Assembly: GCF_016411865.1 (NCBI RefSeq)
Contig: NZ_JAEKJA010000024.1
Coordinates: 1 to 64,000, forward strand
Direction of reading: 5' to 3'
From: Acuticoccus mangrovi
Lineage (GTDB): Bacteria; Pseudomonadota; Alphaproteobacteria; Rhizobiales; Amorphaceae
DNA: 64,000 nt
The position numbers and the translations under genes were made by a program. This document shows positions 35,592 through 44,054 of the stretch, piece after piece (position 1 is the first letter of the stretch; every line of letters begins with the position of its first letter). A model generated the notes under the pieces. That model saw only the letters and a program-made list of their open reading frames with translations. It did no database searches and had not been told where the DNA came from.

Positions 35592-36383
35592 ATGTCGCAG
35601 CAACTGGGCCCCACGGAGGCGCGCTCGGCCGTGACGCTCCTCTACCGTGTGACCGCCTGCCTCCCGGCCCTTCACGTGGGGCTCATGCTGGCCGCCCTCG
35701 CTTGGACGCTCGCGACGCCGTTCGGCGTGAGGCTGCTTCTGCCGCTCGCAGCGCTCCTCGCCGCGGCCTACGTCGTGCCGCCCGCGGCGCACCGGCTGCT
35801 CGCCGCTTCGGGTCGCCTCGACGAGCGCCGCGCAAACCTCTCCGAGCCCGTGTTCGAGCCGTGGATGGCGAGTCTCCTCCTGCAGATGAGCTACAGCTAT
35901 CTGCCGTTTCTGGAGGCGCTCCTGCGCGTGGTCCCCGGCCTCTACAGCGTGTGGCTGCGAGGCTGGGGCAGCCGCATCGGGACGCGCGTGTTCTGGGCGC
36001 CGGGCGTGCGCATCCTCGACCGCAGCCTCATGGAGGTCGGGGACAGGACCGTGTTCGGGACCGACTGCATGGTGTCGAGCCATCTGATCTTCAAACGCGA
36101 CGGGGTGGAGTGGATCCACGTGAAGCGGGTCAAGATCGGGGCGGACTGTCTCATCGGGGCGGGCTCGATGATCGCGCACGGCGTGCGGATAGGCGAGCGT
36201 GTGGAGGTGGGAACCGGCGTCCTGATGGGACCGCTCGTCCGCATCGGGTCCGGGGCGGTGATCGGGCCGGCCGCGGGGATCGAGACCGGCGGGCGCGTCG
36301 CCGCCGGCGCGGTGATCCCTCCCGGCCTCATCACCAAAGGCGCGATCCCGGCGTCCCCGGCGCAGGCCAGGACGCCGGGTTGA
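35592..36383 (+). CDS. Membrane-associated hexapeptide-repeat acyltransferase-like protein
   Basis: A 263-residue protein. Two hydrophobic segments near the N-terminus (about residues 20-60, around LMLAALAWTLATPFGVRLLLP) are followed by a left-handed beta-helix region of imperfect hexapeptide repeats from IGTRVFWAPGVRILDRSLME to VAAGAVIPPGL. The strand pattern VKIGADCLIGAGSMIAHGVRIGERV is characteristic. Such proteins transfer acetyl or acyl groups. The catalytic His usual in these enzymes may be the His in MIAHGVRI. It is convergent with the P450 gene and divergent from GH3. Confidence 0.75.
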   Translation: MSQQLGPTEARSAVTLLYRVTACLPALHVGLMLAALAWTLATPFGVRLLLPLAALLAAAYVVPPAAHRLLAASGRLDERRANLSEPVFEPWMASLLLQMSYSYLPFLEALLRVVPGLYSVWLRGWGSRIGTRVFWAPGVRILDRSLMEVGDRTVFGTDCMVSSHLIFKRDGVEWIHVKRVKIGADCLIGAGSMIAHGVRIGERVEVGTGVLMGPLVRIGSGAVIGPAAGIETGGRVAAGAVIPPGLITKGAIPASPAQARTPG

Positions 36384-36415
36384 CGGGCCGGAGTGCACTC
36401 TAGGCTCGGACATGG

Positions 36416-37840
36416 CTACGCTCGGACACGGGGACGAGCCCGCACCGGCATCCCGTGCGAGGGAACGACGACGAGGCCTGCCCGCATCGGCCGGGTGCGG
36501 CGCACGGGCGTCAGATCGCGCTGACGCACGAGCTCGGCGAGCAGGAGGCGCATCTCGAGCGTGGCGAGCCACAGGCCGGGGCACAGGCGCAGCCCGCCGC
36601 CGAACGCGGGCTGCTCGTGCGGCGGTGGGCTCAGCGCGAGGAAGCGGGAGGGGTCGAACCGCTCCGGATCGCGGTAGAGGCCCGCGTCGCGGCCGACGAG
36701 GACCGGCGAGACGGTGACGCGCGTGCCAGCCGGAAGCACGTGGTCGCCGAGATCGAGCGGGCGCCTGAGGCGGCGGTTCTCGACCGACCACGTCGGCGGC
36801 GAGAGCCGCAGCGTCTCGGCGCACACCGCCTGGAGGAGGGGCACCGCGGCGAGCGCGTCGGCGGACGGCTCGGGTCCCAGCGCGTCGAGCGCATCGCGCA
36901 GCGCCTCCAGAATGGGCCGGTTCATCAACAGCCAGCGAACCGCGAAGGCGACCACCGACGCCGTCGTCTCGTTGCCGGCGACGATGAGCGCCAGGATCTG
37001 GGAGGCCACCTCCTCGTCGTCGAGCGGGCGCCCGTCGCTCCAGCGCGCGAGGAGGAGGCGGTCGAGGACGGGCCCATCCGCAGAAGGCCCCTCGGCCCGA
37101 CGCGCAGCGACACGCTCGGCGATGACGGTGGCGAAACGGCCGGCCTCGTCGGCATGCCGTGCCTTGTACGGGTTGAGCCACGCCAGCCGCTGCAGCGGCG
37201 GCACCAGCACGGAGAGCCGCTCGAGGAAGCTGCCCGAGCGCTCGAGACCCGCGACGGCGAGGTCGGCGAGAGCCTCGTTCCGCGGGTCGTCCGCAGCGCC
37301 CCCGAAGATGAGCGCGACGACGACGCAGGTCGCCAGCCGCTCGCCGAACGGGACGAGCGCGACCGGCCCCCTCTCCGGCAGCTTTGCGACCGCCCGGCGG
37401 ATCAGGTCGTGTAGGGGCGCCGCGTCGCCGGCGACGTGCCGGCGGCTGAACGGCACCGCAAGGGCTCTGCGGATCGCCTGGTGGTCCGCCCGATCGATGA
37501 AGAAGATGCTGCGCCCATCCATCGCGCCTTCGAGCGAGGAGGTCGCGTTGGCGTGCGTGAAATCATCCCGCGTCAGCGCGAACACACGCCGCGCCGTCTC
37601 GGGACTGGAGACAACGACGACCGGCTCGTGAAAGGCCGCCGTCATCGTGAACACCGGGCCGAAGCGCCGTCTGAGCAACTGCAGATAGCGCCAATTGACC
37701 CCGGTCTCGCACAAAAGCTGGATGATCCCCGGCAGCCGCGGCCCCGGCGGCAGCAGATGGCGGGGCCGCGATCGAGGAGAACGGTCTTCAGCACCGGTCA
37801 TGGCCAACCAAAATGTAACAAATTCTCTCTCACCGAACAT
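36416..37840 (-). CDS. Cytochrome P450
   Basis: A 474-residue P450. The I-helix oxygen-binding motif is AGNETTAS, the K-helix ExxR is ETLRLSPP, and the haem ligand is C420 in FGGGLRLCPG. The proline-rich RHLLPPGPRLPGI start resembles the membrane-hinge region of eukaryotic-like bacterial P450s (CYP102/CYP110-like), though no clear anchor helix is seen. An internal ATG at 37801 could be the true start. No ferredoxin or reductase gene is adjacent. It probably hydroxylates an acyl or lipid-like product of this cluster; that is inference. Confidence 0.92.
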   Translation of the reverse strand: MFGEREFVTFWLAMTGAEDRSPRSRPRHLLPPGPRLPGIIQLLCETGVNWRYLQLLRRRFGPVFTMTAAFHEPVVVVSSPETARRVFALTRDDFTHANATSSLEGAMDGRSIFFIDRADHQAIRRALAVPFSRRHVAGDAAPLHDLIRRAVAKLPERGPVALVPFGERLATCVVVALIFGGAADDPRNEALADLAVAGLERSGSFLERLSVLVPPLQRLAWLNPYKARHADEAGRFATVIAERVAARRAEGPSADGPVLDRLLLARWSDGRPLDDEEVASQILALIVAGNETTASVVAFAVRWLLMNRPILEALRDALDALGPEPSADALAAVPLLQAVCAETLRLSPPTWSVENRRLRRPLDLGDHVLPAGTRVTVSPVLVGRDAGLYRDPERFDPSRFLALSPPPHEQPAFGGGLRLCPGLWLATLEMRLLLAELVRQRDLTPVRRTRPMRAGLVVVPSHGMPVRARPRVRA

Positions 37841-37866
37841 TCATTCCACGCCATGCGGAATATCAT

Positions 37867-37872
37867 TATAAT
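37867..37872 (+). promoter_or_regulatory. Perfect -10 box (TATAAT) before the GNAT-like gene
   Basis: TATAAT lies in a locally AT-rich stretch 41 bases upstream of the ATG at 37913, within the spacer divergent from the P450. The -35 side is weak (TTCCAC at 37844). Its position inside the longer reading frame argues for the ATG at 37913 over the one at 37853. Confidence 0.4.
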
Positions 37873-37912
37873 AACCGAGCCTCGGCCTTCCAAGGTGCAA
37901 TCAGAGAAAGTG

Positions 37913-38725
37913 ATGTCGAAGTTTAAATCTCTGTCAGTTGCCGCGATCGACAATTCACTGGAACGCGAGATGTTCGCGCTATATGCGCGGCATTACAGTG
38001 GTGCGCGGGAAGACGTCTTTGCGAGCGATCTGGCTGACCGGACCGACGTCGTCGTCGTCCATGACGATTGCGGTCCCCTTCTGGGTTTCATGGCGCTCAA
38101 GGTGTTCCAGCATCCTTGGATTGAGGGGCCGGGCGGCAAAGCGCGGATCATCTACAGCGGCGACACCGTGGTCGACCAGGCCTACTGGGGCCGCAATCTG
38201 ATGGCTCCGGCGGTCATGCGCTTTCTCGGCAACGTCTGGTCCCGTGCACCGTCGATGCCGCATTTCCACTTCACGCTGATGGGCGGCTACCGCACCTTCC
38301 GGATCTTCTGCGGAGCGTATCGGACCATCTATCCGAACCGGAAGGAAGCGACGCCTCCCGAGATCGCGTCGCTCGTCGATGGCCTGGGCCGCACCCTGTT
38401 CGGCGCGGTCTGGGACCCGAGCGGGCTCGTGCGGCTGCCGGAGGAGCAGGGCCGTCTCCGGGCCGACATTGCGGGGATCGCGCCACAGGCGATCGAGACG
38501 AAGCCCGATCTCGCCTTCTTCCTCGAGCGCAATCCCCGGTTTCAGGAAGGCTTTGAGCTCGCCTGCATCGCCCCGCTCCATCCGCAGGCGCCCTCGCGCG
38601 TGATGCGCGGCGCCTTCGAGGCGGGAACACGGGCGCCCCGCTCCGCCGACGGGACGATCGACCTCTCCGACCCCGGCGGACGCACCCGTTCGGACGAGCC
38701 CGCGAGCCTGGCGCCGTCGTCATGA
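37913..38725 (+). CDS. Uncharacterised GNAT-like protein
   Basis: A 270-residue protein I cannot assign beyond a likely GNAT fold in its first ~150 residues. GDTVVDQAYWGRNLMAPAVM resembles the acetyl-CoA-binding motif A (VDPxxRGxGxA), after a strand AHVVVVHDDCGPLLGFMALK-like region. The C-terminal ~100 residues have no recognisable domain and end in a low-complexity polar tail. GAGAAAG precedes the ATG at 37913. It may acylate an amine in the cluster's pathway. Confidence in a real gene is high, in the fold moderate. Confidence 0.65.
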   Translation: MSKFKSLSVAAIDNSLEREMFALYARHYSGAREDVFASDLADRTDVVVVHDDCGPLLGFMALKVFQHPWIEGPGGKARIIYSGDTVVDQAYWGRNLMAPAVMRFLGNVWSRAPSMPHFHFTLMGGYRTFRIFCGAYRTIYPNRKEATPPEIASLVDGLGRTLFGAVWDPSGLVRLPEEQGRLRADIAGIAPQAIETKPDLAFFLERNPRFQEGFELACIAPLHPQAPSRVMRGAFEAGTRAPRSADGTIDLSDPGGRTRSDEPASLAPSS

Positions 38726-38729
38726 GGCG

Positions 38730-39275
38730 CCGCGTCGGCCTCGGCGCTGGTCGGGCCGAGAAACTTGTCCTCCAGGCATTGCAGGATGCTCGCGAAGTCC
38801 CCGATCCCGTCGAGGTTCGGCGGGTCGCCGAACAACCTCCAGCGGATCCTGAAGAACGCCCGCCGTGTCGATGACACGGTCGGCCAGATCCACCGCCTCA
38901 TTGACGACGTCGACGGTGTTGCCCAGCGGTTTGTTGCCGGTCTTGACGGCGTTGAAGATCTCCTGTCCGGGCGGTGAGTTGGGGTGCTCGATGAGCGTCT
39001 GCCGCGCCTCGCCGCTGTAGTCGAACGTTACGGCGAACGACTGAAGCTGACGCAACACCCCGGTCCGCCGATGGCCTCATCGACAACGCTTTGGATGCGG
39101 CTCGTCCCATCGACGATGCGGTCGAGGCCGTCCCGGACCTCGTTAGTGGCCTGTTCGACCATGGCCCCTGATGTCGCCTCCGTCGCCATCGATGAACGGG
39201 ATCGAGGCTGATCACGACAACACCGCTCGTGCCGATCATCCCGCTCTCGCCGAAGAGCGCCAACATGGCCGACGT
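38730..39275 (-). pseudogene. Decayed gene with several frameshifts, unknown family
   Basis: Reading the minus strand from about 39270, protein-like segments follow one another in different frames. First comes a membrane-like stretch MLALFGESGMIGTSGVVVIS (near 39266-39205), then EQATNEVRDGLDRIVDGTSR (near 39160-39100), then RQTLIEHPNSPPGQEIFNAV and NTVDVVNEAVDLADRVIDTA (39030-38880), then FFRIRWRLFGDPPNLDGIGD onward (38850-38760). At least two, probably three, frameshifts would be needed to join them. I do not recognise the family; a small membrane-anchored helical protein is likely. Sequencing error in the assembly is an alternative. Confidence 0.4.
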
Positions 39276-39544
39276 ACAAGGCCGAAGCACGACATGAGAC
39301 GGCTAGATGTCGTCGCCGGCGAACAGGCCGCCGCGCCACTTGTTCGGCCACATCGCCGTTCGCAACGCGGAACTGACGGCGCGACGACGGAGCCTTATCG
39401 CCGAACGTCTCCCATTTGCGGCTCCGACATCGAGCAGGCCTCTCCAACGCTCCACACGACAGGACAAATATCCTGTCTGTACTTTGCAAAATAATGCTGA
39501 AGTGGTCTACTTTCGGTATGTGATTACAAACCGATGGGGCTCAT

Positions 39545-40681
39545 ATGGAGATGGCCTACGCCGCATTGCCGGCGATCTATGACGTGTCACCGAACGAACA
39601 GCATTGGCTTCCCACTCTCGACGCGATCGTCTCGGCGTCAACAGCCAGCGGCGCTCTCATCTTCGGCGTCGATCAGACTGATCTCGAATACTCGATGACA
39701 AAATCCAGTACATTTTGGATCGATAACGCCGACTTGGTCATTCAGTTCATGGAACGATTTGGACAATACGATAATGTCGGGCGTGATTTTTTGTTTAGAA
39801 CGCCACGATATAGCGTCATCAGTGATTTCGATATCTGGCCTAATGAAAACTTGTTCGAACGTGAGGATTTTGTCTTTTCGAGAGAGAAGAGCGGCATCTT
39901 CCTGCGGGCCGGGGTCAATCTGTCGCCGGATCATGGCTGGAACGCCGGCCTCATCGTCCACTTCCCCGACACCGTCCGGCAGGTGCCGCAGTCCTCGCGG
40001 GAGCCGTTGGCGTTCCTCGCCCCTCATCTTGCGAAGTCGCTCGAGCTGCGCCGCTTTGTGTCGCAGCTCATCGCTCGCTACAAGCTCGTCCTGTCCGTGC
40101 TCGACAAGGTCCACATCGGCCTCTGCGTCACCAATGCGAGCGCCGAGATCCTGATCGCCAACGAAGAGGCGCAGCGCATCCTGGAAGACAGCGCCGGCCT
40201 CGTCGTGAACCGGGCCAAGCGCCTCGTGGCCAAGGATCCGGGGGTGGGCGTCATGCTGAACGCGGCGATCGACAGCGCCGTCGCGACGGCCCGGCAGATC
40301 CACGGCCGCGCCGGCACCAGCCTGCACGTCCCGGATCCGAGGGGCGGAGAGCCGCTGTTTCTGGAGGTGTCGCCGCTGCGCGACAGCGCGGGCGAGTTCG
40401 AGACCGCCTTCGGCGGCGCTCTCCTGACGCTGATCGACCCCAACAAGCCGCCGAACCTGCCGTCGGGAACGTTGTCGCTCCTGTGCGGCTTCACCGAAGC
40501 GGAGGACGCCGTCGCCGCACTCCTCCTCGAAGGCCACCCGCTCGACACCATCGCCGAGATGCGCGCCGTATCCATCAACACCGTGAAGACCCAGACCCGC
40601 TCGATCTACGCCAAGGCCCACGTGGCCTCCCGCGGCGAGCTCGTCCGCAAGACAGCCCACCTCAACCCACCGATTTCGTAG
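39545..40681 (+). CDS. LuxR-type helix-turn-helix regulator
   Basis: A 378-residue regulator. A C-terminal LuxR/FixJ-type helix-turn-helix (LCGFTEAEDAVAALLLEGHP, then DTIAEMRAVSINTVKTQTRS) follows a PAS-like middle region near residues 175-300. The N-terminal ~175 residues are not an AHL-binding domain I can recognise. The first ~350 bases are clearly AT-richer, with different codon choice, than the remaining two-thirds, a mosaic suggesting transfer or domain replacement. It lies just before the alpha-oxoamine synthase and may control the cluster. Confidence 0.85.
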   Translation: MEMAYAALPAIYDVSPNEQHWLPTLDAIVSASTASGALIFGVDQTDLEYSMTKSSTFWIDNADLVIQFMERFGQYDNVGRDFLFRTPRYSVISDFDIWPNENLFEREDFVFSREKSGIFLRAGVNLSPDHGWNAGLIVHFPDTVRQVPQSSREPLAFLAPHLAKSLELRRFVSQLIARYKLVLSVLDKVHIGLCVTNASAEILIANEEAQRILEDSAGLVVNRAKRLVAKDPGVGVMLNAAIDSAVATARQIHGRAGTSLHVPDPRGGEPLFLEVSPLRDSAGEFETAFGGALLTLIDPNKPPNLPSGTLSLLCGFTEAEDAVAALLLEGHPLDTIAEMRAVSINTVKTQTRSIYAKAHVASRGELVRKTAHLNPPIS

Positions 40682-40879
40682 CGACCTGGCAGGAAATGAA
40701 GGGCCTCGCATCACCCGTTCAGGTGATGCTGAGCCCCCTACGGAGGTGCTCTTCTGTCCGAGAGTGCAGGACAGGTACCGACGCCCCATGCCATGGAAAC
40801 TCCCCCTCTCCCGGGATGCCTCGACGCCGTCAGATGACGGACCCCGACACGACGTCACCCGAACGCCTTCAGCGGCCCG

Positions 40880-42190
40880 ATGACCGCGACGAACCCCTTG
40901 TCAGGCTCCGAGCGGGCATTGGGCGGTGTGACGACCGACTTTGTCGCCGATTCGCCCGATCTGCTTGCCCGCTGGGACGAACACCAAGCGTGGTGGGACG
41001 AGCGGCTACAGCATCGGGTCGACCCGTTCGCGCGCACCACGCTCGGTCCAATCAGCACCGAGTGCGAGACCCGCACGCGGGATGGGGCGACCTATGCCGG
41101 CGTGAACTTCGCTTCGCAGGACTACTTGAACCTTGCGTCGCACGACGCCGTCCGCGCCGCGGCCAAAGCAACGATCGATCGCTTCGGCGTCCACAGTGCC
41201 GGCTCCGCCGCCTTGATGGGAAACACCTCCGCATCCGTCCTATTGGAGAGCGCGCTCGCCAACTTCCTCGGCTATCGCGACTGCATCGTCTTTCCGACCG
41301 GTTGGGGAGCCGGTTACGGCACGGTGAAGACGCTCGTCCGTCCGACAGACCACATCGTCATCGATGTCCTCGCTCATGCGTGCCTGCAGGAAGGCGCACA
41401 CAATGCCACCCGCAACGTGCACACGTTCCCACACCTCTCCAATGCGGCCGTCGAACGGCGGCTGAGGCGGCTGCGGCAGGCGGATACCGAGGCCGGCATT
41501 CTCGTCGTGACGGAATCCGTCTTCTCGATGGACAGTGACGTGCCCGATCTTGCTGAGCTGCAAGCGATCTGCACCAAGTACGGCGCCACGCTGCTTGTCG
41601 ACGTCGCTCACGACCTCGGCGCCATCGGGGCGGCCGGCGGAGGCTACCTGGAACGCCAGGGAATGGTCGGAAGCGTCGACCTCGTCATGGGCAGCTTCTC
41701 CAAGACGTTCGCCTCGAACGGCGGCTTCGTCGCCACCAATCAACCGGCGCTGCGGCGCGCGCTCCTGTGCCGATGCGGGCCGTTGATGTTCACCAACGCC
41801 ATATCGCCAGTGCAGGCGACGATCGTTTCGACCGCACTCGACATCATCCGGTCGTCAGAGGGGGCCGAACTGCGCGAGCGGCTCATGCGCAACATCCTCT
41901 ACATGCGGAAGCGGCTCGAAGAAGAGAGCTTCGAAGTGATGGGAGCGCCGAGTGCCATCGTTCCCGTTCTGCTTGGCACGAGCCGCTTCGCCCGCCTGAT
42001 CACGCGCTTTGCGCTGGAGGGCGGCGCGCTGGTCAACTCGGTGGAATACCCCGGCGTATCGCGAAACTCCTGCCGCTGGCGAATTCAAATGATGGCCAAC
42101 CACACGATCGATCAGATCGAGCGGTTCATCGACATCGCGAAGAACGCGCGGGAGAGGGTGGAGCGAGACGACGTCCTCGAGCCGACATAG
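40880..42190 (+). CDS. Alpha-oxoamine synthase family PLP enzyme
   Basis: A 436-residue PLP enzyme of the family of serine palmitoyltransferase, 8-amino-7-oxononanoate synthase, 5-aminolevulinate synthase and CqsA/LqsA. ESVFSMDSD, DVAHDLG (D241, H244) and GSFSKTFASNGG with PLP lysine K275 are the hallmarks. These enzymes condense an amino acid with an acyl thioester and release CO2, giving an alpha-aminoketone. No biotin, haem or sphingolipid pathway genes are adjacent, so a CqsA-like signalling aminoketone or a sphingolipid-like base are both possible. A long N-terminal extension (~60 residues) precedes the core, as in SPT-like and CqsA-like members. Confidence 0.88.
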   Translation: MTATNPLSGSERALGGVTTDFVADSPDLLARWDEHQAWWDERLQHRVDPFARTTLGPISTECETRTRDGATYAGVNFASQDYLNLASHDAVRAAAKATIDRFGVHSAGSAALMGNTSASVLLESALANFLGYRDCIVFPTGWGAGYGTVKTLVRPTDHIVIDVLAHACLQEGAHNATRNVHTFPHLSNAAVERRLRRLRQADTEAGILVVTESVFSMDSDVPDLAELQAICTKYGATLLVDVAHDLGAIGAAGGGYLERQGMVGSVDLVMGSFSKTFASNGGFVATNQPALRRALLCRCGPLMFTNAISPVQATIVSTALDIIRSSEGAELRERLMRNILYMRKRLEEESFEVMGAPSAIVPVLLGTSRFARLITRFALEGGALVNSVEYPGVSRNSCRWRIQMMANHTIDQIERFIDIAKNARERVERDDVLEPT

Positions 42191-42244
42191 CGCACGGTCG
42201 GCTCGAATGAGCCCGGCTCTGCCGCATTCCTCCGTCGAGTATAG

Positions 42245-43396
42245 ATGTTGACCGGCTGGTCCGCCTCATCCGTCCGCTTCGCGTGGCGCAACCTTGTCGC
42301 CCATCCGCCGCGCTTCGCCATCGCCTGCGTCGGGATCGGCTTTGCGGCGTTTCTCATGGCGCTGCAGGTGAGCCTTCTCTACGGCTTCACCATGGCGGCA
42401 AGCCGGATCGTCGACGCGGTCGAGGCGGACATCTGGATCGTCGGCCGGGCCGTTCCCGCCTTCGAGTTCGTGTCGCCGATCGCCGAGCGCATCGCCTGGC
42501 TCACCGAGGGAACGCCGGGGGTGGCGCACGCCGGCACCGGCATCGCCGGCTGGGTCCCCTTCGAAAAGCCGGACGGGGACCTCACCACGGTGTTTCTCGT
42601 CGGCGTCGACGACCGCTTCGCCGGCCGCCTTCCGCGCGTGCGGCCCACGGTGATGGCAGCGGCCGCGGTCGAAACGCCCATCGCGGTCGACAGCACCGAC
42701 GCGGCGGTGCTGCGCGGCGGCGAGGGTCGTGCACCCGCAGAGGTGGAGGTGAACGGCCTCAGGGCCGACATCGCTCTCGTCACCGACGGCCTCGCCTCCT
42801 TCCTCGGAACACCCTACGTCATCGCCGACCTGCGCGACGCCCGGCGGCTGTCGCGCTACGCGGCGGAAAGGGTCAGCTTCGCGGTCGTGTCGGTCGCGGC
42901 GGGCGAGGATCCGGAGGCCGTCGCGTCGGCGCTCGCGGCGCGCTTTCCCAATGTGTCGGTCTTCACCCGACACGCGCTGTCGCGGCGCTCGCGCGTCTTC
43001 TGGCTGCTCAAGACGGGCGCGGGCGGCGCGCTGTCTCTCGCCGCCGTCCTCGGCTTCCTGATCGGCCTCTCGGTCGTGGCGCAGACGATCTACAGCGCGA
43101 CGTCGGAGCAGGTCGAAGCCTACGCCACGATCAAGGCGCTCGGTGGCACCGACGGCTTCGTCTTCCGGATCGTCGCGCTGCAATCCCTTCTCTGCGGCAC
43201 GATCGGCGCGCTGTGCGGCCTCTCCCTCGTCGGCCCCAGCGCGGAGCTCGCGCAGAACATCGTGACCTGGGCCGTCGCCCCCCGTTGGATCTATCCGGCC
43301 GTCTTCCTGACGATCCTTCTCCTGTGCCTCCTCGCCGCCATGATCGCGGCGCGTCCGGCACTCGATGCGGAGCCCGCCCGTGTCTTCCGCGCCTAG
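42245..43396 (+). CDS. ABC exporter permease (FtsX/DevC-like)
   Basis: A 383-residue permease of the MacB/FtsX fold. There is one membrane helix near residues 25-50, a large periplasmic domain (about 55-255) and three helices at the end (about 260-380). It resembles DevC, which together with an ATPase and an adaptor exports glycolipids or small hydrophobic products. It begins 54 bases after the alpha-oxoamine synthase, so it may export that enzyme's product. It overlaps the ATPase gene by 32 bases. Confidence 0.88.
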   Translation: MLTGWSASSVRFAWRNLVAHPPRFAIACVGIGFAAFLMALQVSLLYGFTMAASRIVDAVEADIWIVGRAVPAFEFVSPIAERIAWLTEGTPGVAHAGTGIAGWVPFEKPDGDLTTVFLVGVDDRFAGRLPRVRPTVMAAAAVETPIAVDSTDAAVLRGGEGRAPAEVEVNGLRADIALVTDGLASFLGTPYVIADLRDARRLSRYAAERVSFAVVSVAAGEDPEAVASALAARFPNVSVFTRHALSRRSRVFWLLKTGAGGALSLAAVLGFLIGLSVVAQTIYSATSEQVEAYATIKALGGTDGFVFRIVALQSLLCGTIGALCGLSLVGPSAELAQNIVTWAVAPRWIYPAVFLTILLLCLLAAMIAARPALDAEPARVFRA

Positions 43397-44054
43397 CATA
43401 TCGGTGCGGGGCGTCAGCCTGTCGTTCGGCAAGAGCCGCGCGCGCACGATGGCGCTGCAAGGCGTCTTCGCCGAGTTCCAGGCCGGTCAGTTCACCATCG
43501 TGGGCGGCCCCTCGGGCAGCGGCAAGACCAGCCTCCTTTCGGTGATCGGCGGCCTCCTGAGCCCCGACGAGGGTGCCGTCGTCACCTCGGCCGGGGAGAT
43601 CTCGGGGATGGACAAGGGCGCTCTCGCCGCCTTCCGTCGGCAGCACTGCGGCTTCGTCTTCCAGGGGTTCCGGCTGTTCGACGCGCTCTCGGCGGCCGAG
43701 AATCTGGCGATGTCCCTCGCCTTGAGGCAGATGCATCTGCCGCGTCGCGCGATCGACGCCGCGCTCGACGCCGTCGGTCTGTCGGGCAAGGCGAGGCTGC
43801 GTCCGAACGAGATGTCGGGCGGCGAGAAGCAGCGGGTCGCGGTGGCTCGAGCACTGCTGCACGAGCCGGCCTACGTCTTCGCCGACGAGCCGACGGCCAG
43901 CCTCGATCGGGAGAGCGGCCTTCGCGTCGCCGAGCTGCTGCGCGATCTGGTGGTGCGCAAGGGGCGCCTCCTCGTCCTCGTCAGCCACGACGAGCGACTG
44001 ACACCCTTCGCCGACCGCGTCCTGTCCATGGAAGACGGACGGATCGTCTCCTGA
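43365..44054 (+). CDS. ABC exporter ATP-binding protein (DevA/LolD-like)
   Basis: A 229-residue ATPase. Walker A is GGPSGSGKTS, the signature MSGGEKQRVAVARAL, Walker B YVFADEPTASLD and the switch His lies in LVSHDERL. LolD/MacB-type ATPases with the SGGEKQ signature power FtsX-fold exporters. It overlaps the permease gene by 32 bases and shares one base with the adaptor start, so all three are co-translated. Confidence 0.92.
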   Translation: MRSPPVSSAPSISVRGVSLSFGKSRARTMALQGVFAEFQAGQFTIVGGPSGSGKTSLLSVIGGLLSPDEGAVVTSAGEISGMDKGALAAFRRQHCGFVFQGFRLFDALSAAENLAMSLALRQMHLPRRAIDAALDAVGLSGKARLRPNEMSGGEKQRVAVARALLHEPAYVFADEPTASLDRESGLRVAELLRDLVVRKGRLLVLVSHDERLTPFADRVLSMEDGRIVS

